From: UBA3102 sp964413055
GTDB lineage: Bacteria > Bacillota > Desulfotomaculia > Desulfotomaculales > Pelotomaculaceae
Reading direction: 5' to 3'
Length of the DNA stretch: 64,000 nt
Assembly: GCA_964413055.1 (NCBI GenBank)
Contig: CAYPRB010000009.1
Location: 1 to 64,000 of the forward strand
Within the stretch, counting starts at the first letter, position 1. Each line of letters begins with the position of its first letter. This document shows, one piece after another, positions 15,427-23,901 of the stretch. A model generated the notes under the pieces. The model was not told the origin of the DNA. It worked only from the letters and a program-made list of their open reading frames with translations, and did no database searches. The position numbers and the translations under genes were made by a program.

Positions 15427-15963
15427 ATGGCCGAAAAGAAAAAAGGTTTGGTCCTGGTTTTTACGGGGAACGGAAAAGGTAAAACCACTGCCGCCCTGGG
15501 AATGGCCTTCAGGGCGTGGGGACAGAACCTGAAGGTGCTTATACTCCAGTTTATCAAGGGTGGTTGGAAATACGGTGAGTTAAAGGCGGTGGAAAAATTA
15601 GAAGGGGCTCTGGAAATACGCCAGTTGGGCGAGGGGTTTATTGAAGGAGCAAACGACAATGCCCTTGAAGAGCACCGTAATGCGGCCCGGCATGCGTTGG
15701 CGGAAGCGAAAAACGAAATTGAATCCGGCGCATACAATTTGATCATCCTGGACGAGGTATTGTATGCCGTTCATTACGGACTGATTGATTTGCGTGACGT
15801 GCTGTCTTTATTGGCACGGAAAAAGCCGGGCCTGCATCTGGTATTGACGGGTCGTTATGTCACGCCGGAGATAATTGAAAAAGCCGACCTGGTTACTGAG
15901 ATGAAGGAAGTGAAGCATCATTATAGACGGGGCATTTCCGCCCAAAAGGGGATCGAATATTAA
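15427..15963 (+). CDS. cobO: Cob(I)alamin adenosyltransferase (CobO/BtuR family)
   Basis: A 178-residue P-loop enzyme with FTGNGKGKTTAALGMAFRAW near residues 14-33 and the family acidic motif LIILDEVLYAVHYG. It transfers the 5'-deoxyadenosyl group of ATP to cob(I)alamin or corrinoid. Its presence fits a corrinoid-using anaerobe. It lies between yabD and yabE where Bacillus has nothing, with UPF0158 24 bases behind it. Confidence 0.9.
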   Translation: MAEKKKGLVLVFTGNGKGKTTAALGMAFRAWGQNLKVLILQFIKGGWKYGELKAVEKLEGALEIRQLGEGFIEGANDNALEEHRNAARHALAEAKNEIESGAYNLIILDEVLYAVHYGLIDLRDVLSLLARKKPGLHLVLTGRYVTPEIIEKADLVTEMKEVKHHYRRGISAQKGIEY

Positions 15964-15987
15964 GTTTTATTGGTGGGGAGAGTTGGT

Positions 15988-16416
15988 ATGCGAAAGGTTC
16001 CCGTGGTAATGGCATGGATTGTTAATGCTTTTGAAAACAGCAGCCGGCACGCCGAATATTTTTTGGATTTAAATACGGGCGGGATTAAATATTTTTCACC
16101 CTTGGATTTTCCCGAACACGGCAAAATAATAGAAAGACTGGCGCGCCAACCGGACCGTTATGTTAAATTACCTAAAATGAAAAAGGATTTTTCGGCAAAT
16201 ATTAACCAAGCGTATCTCGAAACGGTTACCGACCCTTATTTGAAAGGTTTGCTCGAAAAATCTACGGACAATGATTATAAATTCCGTGATGTCCTGATGG
16301 AATTCGGGAATGCCCGGCGGAAATGGTATCAATACCGGTACGACCGGTGCGCGGAATTCTTAACGGCATGGTTTAAAGAAAAAGGGATGGAATTGTCCGA
16401 AAAAGATCCCGGGTAA
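15988..16416 (+). CDS. UPF0158-family protein
   Basis: A 142-residue protein of the uncharacterised UPF0158 family (PF03682). The N-terminus (VPVVMAWIVNAFENSS then a two-residue gap and EYFLDLNTG) and the C-terminal FRDVLMEFGNARRKWYQYRY motif fit the family. No enzymatic residues are known. The ATG at 15988 is nine bases after GGTGGGGAG. It probably shares the cobO transcript. Confidence 0.7.
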   Translation: MRKVPVVMAWIVNAFENSSRHAEYFLDLNTGGIKYFSPLDFPEHGKIIERLARQPDRYVKLPKMKKDFSANINQAYLETVTDPYLKGLLEKSTDNDYKFRDVLMEFGNARRKWYQYRYDRCAEFLTAWFKEKGMELSEKDPG

Positions 16417-16603
16417 TCTGTGTGCCGAATAAAAACAGCGTTAAAGGCCGGATTTTTACCGCTGTTTTTAAACATGGAAAAATATACTGCAAATATCGAC
16501 AGAATTAATTCTACCCAAAACCGCCAGCTTGTAGTAGTATATGTATGTTACTCCCCTAGCAGAAAAGACAAAAAAATCATCTGCTGGTATAAGGAGGTAT
16601 TTA

Positions 16604-17614
16604 ATGAGTTGGAAATCATTGGTCTTGGGCGGAAACCAAAGTAAAAAAAGAATGTCCGGCAACCACAGGAGCCGTATATTATGGTATCTGGTATTAGTAG
16701 TAGTTGCGGTGGTTCTTTTCAGTGGGTATGCCTGGGCTGAGAAGTCCGTCATATTGGAAGTGGACGGGAAAGAGTTTTCCGTGAAGACTTTTTCCCGGAC
16801 GGTGGGAAAGGTTCTTGAAAAGCAAAATATTGTCCTGCTGGAAAAAGACGAGGTGCTTCCCGCCACAGATGCTCCTGTAAAAAACGGCATGGTTATAAAA
16901 GTATTACGCGCGTTAAATGTGGCGATTGAGGCGGACGAACAGGAGATAGCGGCCAGAACCAGGGGGCGGACAGTAGGAGATGTTTTGGCGGAGTACGGCA
17001 TAAAGCTGGGTGCCGAGGACGAAGTATCCCCCGGGCCGGAGGAGCTCTTGAGTTCCGGGATGGAAATCAAGGTAACCAGGGTCCGGACGGAAACCATAGT
17101 TGAGGAAGCGGACATAGCATACCAGACCAGGAAGCAATATACCACCAAGCTCCCACAGGGTTCTACCAGAGTGGCCCAGGAAGGTAAAAACGGTGTTGAA
17201 CGGCAGACTATCCAGGTTGCTTACAGGGACGACTGCGAGGTCAGCCGCCAAATGGTTGCCCGGGAGGTAGTTAATGCGCCGGTGGACCGGGTAGTCATGG
17301 TCGGGAGCGGCATGTCAATTTCCCGGGGCGGCAATAATATAAGATATTCCGAGGCGAGAGATATGCTTGCTTCGGCATATACTTATACGGGAAATAATAC
17401 GGCTTCCGGGGTTCCTCCCAGTTACGGCGTGGTGGCCGTAGATCCCCGGGAGATAACCATGGGCACCAATATGTATGTAGAAGGATATGGTTATGCCACC
17501 GCACTGGACAGGGGCGGAGCTATTAAGGGAGATAGAATCGATCTCTTTTTTGAAACTTACGAAGAGGCTATGAAGTGGGGTGTGAGAAGGGTAAAGGTTT
17601 ATATTTTGGAATAA
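16604..17614 (+). CDS. yabE: YabE-like cell-wall protein: DUF348 x2, G5, 3D domain
   Basis: The 336-residue protein has a basic N-terminus and one membrane helix (about residues 25-46), two DUF348 repeats (KEFSVKTFSRTVGKVLE and the second near residue 112), a G5 domain, and a C-terminal 3D domain with the three aspartate region VVAVDP, ALDRGGAIKGDRIDLFF. The 3D domain is the catalytic part of Sps/RpfB-like lytic transglycosylases, so it should cut peptidoglycan outside the membrane. The ATG at 16604 is six bases after AAGGAGG. In B. subtilis yabE precedes rnmV-ksgA; rnmV is missing here. Confidence 0.88.
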   Translation: MSWKSLVLGGNQSKKRMSGNHRSRILWYLVLVVVAVVLFSGYAWAEKSVILEVDGKEFSVKTFSRTVGKVLEKQNIVLLEKDEVLPATDAPVKNGMVIKVLRALNVAIEADEQEIAARTRGRTVGDVLAEYGIKLGAEDEVSPGPEELLSSGMEIKVTRVRTETIVEEADIAYQTRKQYTTKLPQGSTRVAQEGKNGVERQTIQVAYRDDCEVSRQMVAREVVNAPVDRVVMVGSGMSISRGGNNIRYSEARDMLASAYTYTGNNTASGVPPSYGVVAVDPREITMGTNMYVEGYGYATALDRGGAIKGDRIDLFFETYEEAMKWGVRRVKVYILE

Positions 17615-17639
17615 AAAAGGCGGGCAAGCCTTTTTTTTT
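17613..17639 (+). terminator. Terminator after yabE
   Basis: AAAAAAGGC (17613-17621) pairs with GCCTTTTTT (17628-17636) across a six-base loop and runs on in T. It overlaps the yabE stop codon. Confidence 0.8.
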
Positions 17640-17718
17640 GCTCAAAACAGGAAATAATAAAAAGGAAAAGTTTGTATCATGTCGAAAATTGGTTAATAAT
17701 GCTTGGCAGGAGGTGCCG

Positions 17719-18594
17719 GTGTCGCTTGATGTTTCAAAACCTGCGGTAGTACGGGATATAATGAATCACTACGGTATTTCCTGCAGGAAAAGCCTGGGGC
17801 AAAATTTTTTGGTTGACCGGAATATGATCAAAAAAATAGTCACCGCCGCTGATTTAACCCCTGCATGTCTGGTGGTGGAAATAGGACCCGGCCTGGGTGC
17901 TTTGACCGTACAGGCCGTTCAGAAAGCCGGTAAGGTGCTGGCCATTGAGTTGGACCGCGGTCTCATTCCGCCGCTGAATGAGGTGCTGGAAGGGGCGGGA
18001 GATGTTGAAATAGTGCCGGGCGATGCCTTGAAGACGGATTTTGACGCCCTGGTGGGAGAGAAAACCGCAGGTGCTTTTGGGCGCAACGGGCGGGAGTATA
18101 AGGTTTTGGGCAACCTGCCTTATTATATTACCAGTCCGCTTTTGATGCGTTTGCTGACGGGAAGGTACCATATTTCTTTAATCATCGTAATGGTCCAACT
18201 GGAAGTGGCGGCACGTCTGACAGCAGTGCCCGGAACCAAGGAATACGGTAGCTTGAGCGTGGCGGTGCAATATTTTACCAAGCCTGAAATTCTCTTTCGT
18301 GTCCCCGGAAGTTGTTTTTTCCCGCCGCCGGGGGTAAATTCCGCCGTGGTGCGGCTTGCCGTAAGGCCTGCGCCGGCGGTCACGGTGCACGATGAGGAAC
18401 TGTTTTTTAAAGTGGTGCGGGCGGCCTTTGGCCAGCGACGTAAAACATTGTTAAACTCCCTGGCCGGTTCCGGCTTGCTTGGTGGTAAAGATTTTTGGTT
18501 ACAGGTACTGCAAAATGCCGGGCTCGATCCCCACAGGAGGGGAGAAACGCTAACCCTTGCGGAGTTTGCCGTTTTGACAGAAAAAATAAAATAA
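17719..18594 (+). CDS. rsmA: 16S rRNA dimethyladenosine transferase
   Basis: KsgA dimethylates A1518 and A1519 of 16S rRNA. The 291-residue protein has SLGQNFLVDRN near residues 25-35, the SAM motif VVEIGPGLGALT and the catalytic NLPYYITSPLL. The GTG at 17719 follows CAGGAGG by five bases; the frame is open upstream through the yabE terminator but that part is not plausible protein. Confidence 0.94.
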   Translation: MSLDVSKPAVVRDIMNHYGISCRKSLGQNFLVDRNMIKKIVTAADLTPACLVVEIGPGLGALTVQAVQKAGKVLAIELDRGLIPPLNEVLEGAGDVEIVPGDALKTDFDALVGEKTAGAFGRNGREYKVLGNLPYYITSPLLMRLLTGRYHISLIIVMVQLEVAARLTAVPGTKEYGSLSVAVQYFTKPEILFRVPGSCFFPPPGVNSAVVRLAVRPAPAVTVHDEELFFKVVRAAFGQRRKTLLNSLAGSGLLGGKDFWLQVLQNAGLDPHRRGETLTLAEFAVLTEKIK

Positions 18595-18661
18595 TTATTT
18601 GAATAAAAGGGCATTATCAAATTAACTATCATAATCTGAAGTAAAGAGGAAGTAAGGGAAT

Positions 18662-19132
18662 ATGTTCTTTGTCAGCCCTTCAAAGGGACGGATGGGCTTT
18701 GGGGAAATGATGGACGACATAATTATATACATTAAAGGCATCCCCACTTCATCCTATAAAATAATTATTGGTTCCGACTCCCAGGTGAAAAGCGAGACTT
18801 CGTTTATTACAGCGGTTATCGTGCACCGTCTGGGGAAAGGAGCCCGTTATTATTACCGTAAAAAAAACCAGCGGAAAATCAAAAGCCTGCGCCAGAAAAT
18901 TTTTTACGAAACCGCGCTCAGCCTGGAAGTGGGTGGCATGGTGCACGAATTTTTTGCCGATGAGGGGTTTGATGGTTTGGATGTGGAGATCCATATCGAC
19001 GTGGGCACCCAGGGCGATACCAAAGACCTGATTCGCGAGGTGGTAGGCATGGTCACCGGCAGCGGGTTCAGGGCCAGAATCAAACCGGAGGCCTACGGTG
19101 CCTCAAGTGTCGCGGATAAGCATACTAAATAA
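18662..19132 (+). CDS. YkuK-like RNase H-fold protein (DUF458)
   Basis: A 156-residue protein of the YkuK/DUF458 family: FVSPSKGRMGF at the start, IIGSDSQVKS (first acidic residue of an RNase H-like core), then GARYYYRKK, ETALSLEV and the second acidic run IHIDVGTQGDTKDLI. A nuclease function is inferred from the fold but not proven for the family. In Bacillus ykuK is elsewhere. The gene stands alone and ends at the strong hairpin at 19132. Confidence 0.8.
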   Translation: MFFVSPSKGRMGFGEMMDDIIIYIKGIPTSSYKIIIGSDSQVKSETSFITAVIVHRLGKGARYYYRKKNQRKIKSLRQKIFYETALSLEVGGMVHEFFADEGFDGLDVEIHIDVGTQGDTKDLIREVVGMVTGSGFRARIKPEAYGASSVADKHTK

Positions 19133-19159
19133 AACCCGGTTAGGTGCCTAACCGGGTTT
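19132..19159. terminator. Bidirectional hairpin between convergent genes
   Basis: A perfect 13-base stem (19132-19144 with 19147-19159) with a two-base nominal loop overlaps the ykuK stop and lies 24 bases beyond the end of the reverse glycosyltransferase gene. It should stop both. Confidence 0.75.
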
Positions 19160-19183
19160 CGTTATCATCCTGGCAGGATGTTT

Positions 19184-19975
19184 TTACTGCATTAAATACT
19201 TGTCAAGAAGGTCCCAGCGCCTGTGTGCGTGGTAACCGGTATATTTTTTTGTGCCCAATGAACGGGAACGCTTTTCATCCCGGTAAACTTGCATGGCTTC
19301 CAGGCAGTCGCCGATAATGGTTTCCGCAATTTTTTCAGAGTGCAGGGGGTTTTTTTCCGGTGAACCTAAGGCCTGGTGGGGGATCTTGGTGCCGATGCCG
19401 ATTGAAAGCCCCTTTTTTACCGCCAGTGCGAGAGATACCGGAGGGAGGGAAATTTCCCGCAGGGGGACGGTAGTAAGAAAGCGACGGGATACGGCATGCG
19501 GCCCGTGGGAGGGCGAGGCGGGGCCGATAATATCTTCCAGGCCGAGTTCCCGGTTTAACCGGCGCCTCATTTTCAACACACAAGATGCCAGCGTGGAACG
19601 TGCTACTTGGTGGCTTCCGGGGTAACAGTCGGTTAACGCCATGTCCAGAGCACCGTCATTTATCAGAAGGAGCAGTTCCATCAAGTTATTTGCGATATTA
19701 CCGTTCATATCACCGTCTAAGAAAAGGACTGCATCGGCTCCCCGGTCAAGTGCCGTTTTCGCCCCGATAGCCCGCGGCACATCAATTCCCAGGGGTTCTT
19801 TAAAGTAAAGAGGGGTTATCAGAGGAGATTTCATTTGCAGGACAACCTGGCGGGAGTTGTCGCTGCTTCCGTTGATCACCGGAATGATCAGGTTCACGGG
19901 AATTGAGAGTAATGCTTCGATGCTACCCTTTAAACGTTTTTCCTCATTTTGAACCGGTACGACTGCTGCGAACAT
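19184..19975 (-). CDS. Family 2 glycosyltransferase
   Basis: A 263-residue GT-A fold enzyme: AAVVPVQNEEKRL at residues 3-15, INGSSDNSRQV, and the metal-binding DxD in FLDGDMNGN near residue 83. No membrane helix is evident, so it is cytoplasmic. The acceptor is unknown; UDP- or GDP-sugar donors are typical. The ATG at 19975 follows AAAGGAG. It is the only reverse gene in this stretch and faces yabG divergently. Confidence 0.72.
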   Translation of the reverse strand: MFAAVVPVQNEEKRLKGSIEALLSIPVNLIIPVINGSSDNSRQVVLQMKSPLITPLYFKEPLGIDVPRAIGAKTALDRGADAVLFLDGDMNGNIANNLMELLLLINDGALDMALTDCYPGSHQVARSTLASCVLKMRRRLNRELGLEDIIGPASPSHGPHAVSRRFLTTVPLREISLPPVSLALAVKKGLSIGIGTKIPHQALGSPEKNPLHSEKIAETIIGDCLEAMQVYRDEKRSRSLGTKKYTGYHAHRRWDLLDKYLMQ

Positions 19976-20067
19976 GTTAACTCCTTTCCGGTACCGACAA
20001 GGAACCATAATCTAGTTTAATTAGGATATTGTTTCCTTAATATCTATACCAAACTAAACGCCCCTTT

Positions 20068-20076
20068 CATATGATA
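20068..20076 (+). promoter_or_regulatory. Candidate mother-cell (SigE/SigK) -10 element of yabG
   Basis: CATATGATA matches the CATAnnnTA -10 shared by SigE and SigK promoters and lies 29 bases before the yabG start. yabG is a SigK gene in B. subtilis. No convincing -35 is visible at the right spacing. Confidence 0.35.
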
Positions 20077-20105
20077 TAAAAAAAAGTCCAAAGGGGTTAA
20101 AGCTT

Positions 20106-20987
20106 ATGGAAAAAATTGATAAGGGGGATATAGTCGCAAGAAAATCTTATAACGGTGATATTTTGTTTAAAGTCAAAAAAATTTACGATGAACATGGAAA
20201 AGAACATGCCATTTTAAAAGGTTTGCATATGAGATTGTGCGCTAATGCGCCATTAGATGATTTGGTCAGGATCGAATCAGGAGAACTGGCCGCTTACTTA
20301 CGAATGCAAGCCAAAAAAAGCAACGAGCACATGAACCGGATTTTTACCAGACGTGAAAAAGAACGTGAATTTTTATTCGGCAGGACGTTACGTGAAAATA
20401 AAAAAAAGTGTTGTAACGACCTGGGTTTTGACGTGCCGGGAACAGTGCTGCACATAGACGGTGATAGTGATTATTTGGACTTGTGTATGACTACTTATAA
20501 GCAGCTTAAAATCCCGGCGCACGGTTATTGTATCGATGAAGAAAAACAACCCGGGGAAGTAGGAGCATTGTTAAGGAAACATGCTCCGGATTTGCTGGTC
20601 CTTACCGGGCATGACGGCTACATTAAAGGAAGCAAAGATTTCAGGAGTGTAAATAATTACTACTCGTCTGAACATTTCATCCAGGCTATAAAGGTAGCCC
20701 GCCGCTATGAAAAAAGCCGGGATGACCTGGTCATTTTTGCCGGGGCGTGCCAATCTTACTATGAGGCGTTGCTTACGGCCGGGGCTAATTTCGCCAGTTC
20801 GCCCCAACGGGTAATGATTCACGCCTATGACCCGGTCTTTGTGGTGGAAAAAATTGCTTACACTTCCATTTACGACCCTATTCCGATTAAAGAAATAATT
20901 AACGGGACTATTACCGGTTTTGACGGCATCGGAGGAATGGAGACCCGGGGCAAATACCGGATTGGAATACCAAAATCGCCCTATTAG
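20106..20987 (+). CDS. yabG: Sporulation-specific cysteine protease YabG
   Basis: The 293-residue protein matches YabG over its length: IDKGDIVARKSYNGDILFKV at the N-terminus, the GHDGYIKGSKD motif near residue 170 and the FAGACQSYYEALL cysteine segment near residue 217. YabG trims spore-coat proteins such as SafA and SpoIVA in the mother cell, and in clostridia also processes germination proteins. Its place between rsmA and ispE is conserved. It opens a run of putative spore-surface genes. Confidence 0.92.
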   Translation: MEKIDKGDIVARKSYNGDILFKVKKIYDEHGKEHAILKGLHMRLCANAPLDDLVRIESGELAAYLRMQAKKSNEHMNRIFTRREKEREFLFGRTLRENKKKCCNDLGFDVPGTVLHIDGDSDYLDLCMTTYKQLKIPAHGYCIDEEKQPGEVGALLRKHAPDLLVLTGHDGYIKGSKDFRSVNNYYSSEHFIQAIKVARRYEKSRDDLVIFAGACQSYYEALLTAGANFASSPQRVMIHAYDPVFVVEKIAYTSIYDPIPIKEIINGTITGFDGIGGMETRGKYRIGIPKSPY

Positions 20988-21049
20988 AAGGCGTACCCCT
21001 TTTAACGGTTCTGCATATGATGTTGTAGGATTTTGAAAGGGGAGTCAAT

Positions 21050-22054
21050 ATGGACCGCTACTTTAAATCCCTGAAAAAAACCAGAGGGAAGTTGTTTGGC
21101 TTTCCCAATGTAATTGGAGTAGGGGTGGGGTATAAAAAAACAGGAGCGGTGACTACCGCGGAACCGTCCTTTGTAGTTTATGTGCAGAATAAAATACCGG
21201 CGGGGAATTTATCTAGAAGCCAGATGGTCCCTAAAAAACTAGACGGTTTGAATACTGACGTGGTGGAAATCGGGGTGGTCAAGATGCTTGGGGCGCGTAC
21301 CAGCCGCTCCCGCCCGTGTCAGCCGGGAGTAAGCATTGGCCACTATAATTCCTCGGCGGGGACGTTTGGCGCGGTGGTCAAAGATAAGCAAACCGGGGAG
21401 TTGATGATCTTATCCAATAACCACGTGCTGGCCAACGGCTCCAGTTTTCAGCAAGCCAGGGCCAAAGTAGGGGACCCTATTTTACAACCCGGCCCTTATG
21501 ACGGGGGCACTTTAGATGACCGGGTGGGTACCCTTTACCGTTACGTACCCCTGGGGAAAAATATTTTTGAATCGGATTGCCCGGTGGCAGCGGCGGTTGC
21601 GCGGGGCGGCAACAAAATGTTAGGTCTGGTCAGGCAGAATTACGAAATCCGTTTTTATAAGCGTGATACTACTGAAAATACCGTGGATTGTGCCGTGGCC
21701 AAGATTGATGACCGGGCTCTGGTGCAGGCAGCGATATTGGAAATTGGTGCGATCACAGGGGTAGCCGAGGCAAAACCCGGTACGGTGGTCCAAAAAAGCG
21801 GCCGGACCAGTGGTGTTTCCAGCGGGGAAATAAAGTCGGTAGGCACTACGCTGCAGGTGGAAATGGGTAATGAAGAGAAGGTCTGGTTCACTGACCAGGT
21901 GGTGACGGAAATGTCTTCCCAGCCTGGCGACAGCGGTTCGCTGGTACTGGACCGCGACCGGAAGGCAGTGGGTCTTTTATTTGCGGGGTCGGATAAAATG
22001 ACGGTGTTTAACCGCATCACCAATGTCATAGACCGCCTGGAAGTCGAGTTTTAA
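21050..22054 (+). CDS. Chymotrypsin-fold serine protease, intracellular
   Basis: A 334-residue protein with an intact apparent catalytic triad: His125 in LSNNHVLA, Asp213 in VDCAVAKI and Ser295 in QPGDSGSLV. It begins with a conserved-looking region VIGVGVGYKKTG and lacks a signal peptide or membrane helix, similar to Nal1-like/trypsin-like proteases of Firmicutes. Being directly behind yabG (62 bases) it could be a mother-cell protease acting on coat proteins. That role is inference from position; the fold and triad are visible in the sequence. Confidence 0.75.
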   Translation: MDRYFKSLKKTRGKLFGFPNVIGVGVGYKKTGAVTTAEPSFVVYVQNKIPAGNLSRSQMVPKKLDGLNTDVVEIGVVKMLGARTSRSRPCQPGVSIGHYNSSAGTFGAVVKDKQTGELMILSNNHVLANGSSFQQARAKVGDPILQPGPYDGGTLDDRVGTLYRYVPLGKNIFESDCPVAAAVARGGNKMLGLVRQNYEIRFYKRDTTENTVDCAVAKIDDRALVQAAILEIGAITGVAEAKPGTVVQKSGRTSGVSSGEIKSVGTTLQVEMGNEEKVWFTDQVVTEMSSQPGDSGSLVLDRDRKAVGLLFAGSDKMTVFNRITNVIDRLEVEF

Positions 22055-22099
22055 TTTTGAGCATTTTAAACCAGAGGATCGTTTTAATGGAGGCTTGCC

Positions 22100-22510
22100 A
22101 TGGCTCACCAGTCAATTAATTTAGGGGATATTGCTTTGGCTTTTCTGGGGGAAGACATTCCTGCCATCGGTCCGAGGTTTAATAACCGGGAAAAAGCTGT
22201 CAAGACGGCCCGTCTCTACCTGGAACAGATTAATGAAATTGTAGGCGGGGACCGTGAGGCACAGGTGGAAATCACTCTAAAAAGGCAGCCGGACGGCCGC
22301 TATTCCCTGGAATTGGAAAGTTTCCGCCAGTTATTAGGCAAGCTTAACAACCTGGATGAGTTGATGTTAAAAAGGTTTCGCAAGGGGATGAAAAAAAAGT
22401 TGTTCATTCTGACCTTCTTTGTGGAAGAAGCCGGCGAAATGGAATGCCTGGTGCTTACTGAGGGATTAGGGGCGGTATTTTATGCCCCGGAAGCTATGAA
22501 AAACTGGTAG
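22100..22510 (+). CDS. Uncharacterised protein, 136 aa
   Basis: I do not recognise this family. The protein has no cysteine motif or membrane helix apart from a hydrophobic strand (KLFILTFFVEE). It looks like a soluble alpha/beta protein with a charged middle helix. It starts at an ATG after AATGGAGG, 45 bases behind the serine protease gene with no terminator in between, so it is probably co-expressed. Confidence 0.6.
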   Translation: MAHQSINLGDIALAFLGEDIPAIGPRFNNREKAVKTARLYLEQINEIVGGDREAQVEITLKRQPDGRYSLELESFRQLLGKLNNLDELMLKRFRKGMKKKLFILTFFVEEAGEMECLVLTEGLGAVFYAPEAMKNW

Positions 22511-22531
22511 ACAGAGCAAAAATGCTTAATA

Positions 22532-22559
22532 TTGACATTAGTTACTAATTAAGTATAGT
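22532..22559 (+). promoter_or_regulatory. SigA promoter upstream of the CAP-domain gene
   Basis: TTGACA (22532-22537) and TATAGT (22554-22559) are 16 bases apart. It predicts a leader of about 150 bases that contains the hairpin at 22656-22690. Confidence 0.55.
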
Positions 22560-22655
22560 TTTGAGTAAGTTAAAGATTGCTGCCATAGTTGTCATTATTA
22601 CGACATATGAGTTTAAATTACCGGCTTTGTCAGATTGCTCCATCATCAGGTATAT

Positions 22656-22690
22656 TAAGCCTGTACAAGTTATAAACTTGTGCAGGCTTA
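22656..22690 (+). terminator. Long hairpin in the leader of the CAP-domain gene
   Basis: A 16-base stem (22656-22671 with 22675-22690, one G-U pair) with a three-base loop is followed by AATTTTATTAG. The weak T run suggests a terminator or attenuator. It ends 29 bases before the ATG. Confidence 0.5.
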
Positions 22691-22719
22691 AATTTTATTA
22701 GCTTAGAAAGGAGAACGAC

Positions 22720-23736
22720 ATGCAAGCAGGTGTAAAGAGAAGGTGGCTGTATCCCGTTGTAACGATGTTCCTTTTGGCTTGTCTGATTTCTTGCGGTATT
22801 GTCGGCCCGGCAAATGCAGCCGGCCTGCAAGTTAACGGGGAGGAACAGGAGTTGGTGGACCTGGTCAACCAGACGCGTAAAGAAGCCGGGTTGGCTCCTT
22901 TGACGGTTGACCCGTTGCTTAACTGTCTGGCCAAGATTAAGGCTCAGGAAATGTCTTCCGTCGGGAGGCTAAGCAACCACACGTCGATGTACGGATCACT
23001 CAGCAACTTGTTGAAAATGGCCCGGGTCGATTATGTTTATGCCGGGGAAGGTTTGGTCAGGGCAACTTCGGTAAAATCTGCTTTTGCCGCGTTGATGAAG
23101 GATGAAAATAGCCGGGCAAAAATTGTGAGTCAAAATTTTGAACAAACTGGTGTCGGAATCATAACCAGGGGTTATTACAAGTATGTGGTTCAAATTTATA
23201 CTGGTAACCAGGAAGCAACTTCTCCCGACCCGCAGCCGCAGCCGCAGCCGCAGCCGCAGCCGCAGCCGCAGCCGCAGCCGCAGCCGCAGCCGGAACCGCA
23301 GCCGCAGCCGCAGCCGGAACCGGAACCGCAGCCGCAGCCGGAACCGGTTGCCGGATTGAATGCCGACGAGCAAAAAATGTTGGATCTGGTGAACCAGGAA
23401 AGAAGCAATGCCGGTTTAACCCCCCTGCAAATAGATTTGAATCTGGTCAAGCTGGCCCGGATGAAAGCGCAGGATATGATTGACCAGGGATATTTCAGTC
23501 ATAACTCGCCGACGTACGGTTCGCCTTTTGACATGATGGGGACTTACGGTATACAGTACCGCTATGCCGGAGAAAACTTGGCCGGAGCGCCCACGGTTAA
23601 CCAAGCCCATAAAAGCCTGATGAATTCTTCGGGACACCGGGCCAATATCCTGGGCCAAAACTTTACCAGGGTAGGTATCGGTATAGTGAGCGGGGGTCCT
23701 TACGGGAAAATGTTTGTGCAAATGTTTACCGGCTGA
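22720..23736 (+). CDS. Secreted protein with two CAP (SCP/PR1) domains
   Basis: The 338-residue protein has a signal peptide (basic RR, hydrophobic core and ANA-A cleavage site near residue 33), a first CAP domain (about 40-165), a linker of Pro-Gln and Pro-Glu repeats (about 168-210), and a second CAP domain (about 213-338). The second has the canonical HNSPTYGSPFDMM, YAGENLA and SGHRANILGQNF motifs; the first is diverged, with NHTSMYGSL and no SGHR motif. YkwD-like CAP proteins of Firmicutes are secreted and several are in spores, but their activity is not established. Clostridial YabG-adjacent CAP proteins may bind the spore surface; that is inference. Confidence 0.85.
   Translation: MQAGVKRRWLYPVVTMFLLACLISCGIVGPANAAGLQVNGEEQELVDLVNQTRKEAGLAPLTVDPLLNCLAKIKAQEMSSVGRLSNHTSMYGSLSNLLKMARVDYVYAGEGLVRATSVKSAFAALMKDENSRAKIVSQNFEQTGVGIITRGYYKYVVQIYTGNQEATSPDPQPQPQPQPQPQPQPQPQPQPEPQPQPQPEPEPQPQPEPVAGLNADEQKMLDLVNQERSNAGLTPLQIDLNLVKLARMKAQDMIDQGYFSHNSPTYGSPFDMMGTYGIQYRYAGENLAGAPTVNQAHKSLMNSSGHRANILGQNFTRVGIGIVSGGPYGKMFVQMFTG
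23230..23345 (+). repeat. Hexamer tandem repeat encoding a Pro-Gln linker
   Basis: About 19 copies of CCGCAG, with occasional CCGGAA variants, encode a (PQ)n/(PE)n linker. The repeat unit is two codons long, so slippage changes linker length without breaking frame. Confidence 0.9.
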
Positions 23737-23783
23737 ATTAAAAACTAAAAAACCGTATTAAGGTAGCTTGGTTTTAGCAAAAA

Positions 23784-23822
23784 AAAGGAAGGGGCATAAG
23801 TCCTCTTCCTTTCGTTTTTTTT
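23784..23822 (+). terminator. Terminator after the CAP-domain gene
   Basis: AAAGGAAGGGG (from 23784) pairs imperfectly with TCCTCTTCCTTT (23801-23812), followed by CG and a long T run. Confidence 0.7.
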
Positions 23823-23844
23823 AGTATTGGTTATCATTTTGGGT

Positions 23845-23871
23845 ACTTTTTAATGCCGTATTCATATATTA
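23845..23871 (+). promoter_or_regulatory. Candidate SigK promoter of the SPOCS-LysM gene
   Basis: AC at 23845-23846 and CATATATTA at 23863-23871 are 16 bases apart, matching the AC-16-CATAnnnTA pattern of SigK promoters. The predicted start is about 25 bases before the coding region. Confidence 0.45.
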
Positions 23872-23901
23872 GTTATAGAGAAGTTTTGAAAGGGGGAATT
23901 A

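Noticed and set aside
16420..16644. 74-codon forward frame between UPF0158 and yabE
   Set aside because: It overlaps the yabE ribosome site and start in another frame and has no plausible start signal.
23230..23345. Possible CRISPR-like array
   Set aside because: The unit is a six-base coding repeat with no spacers; it encodes a Pro-Gln linker.
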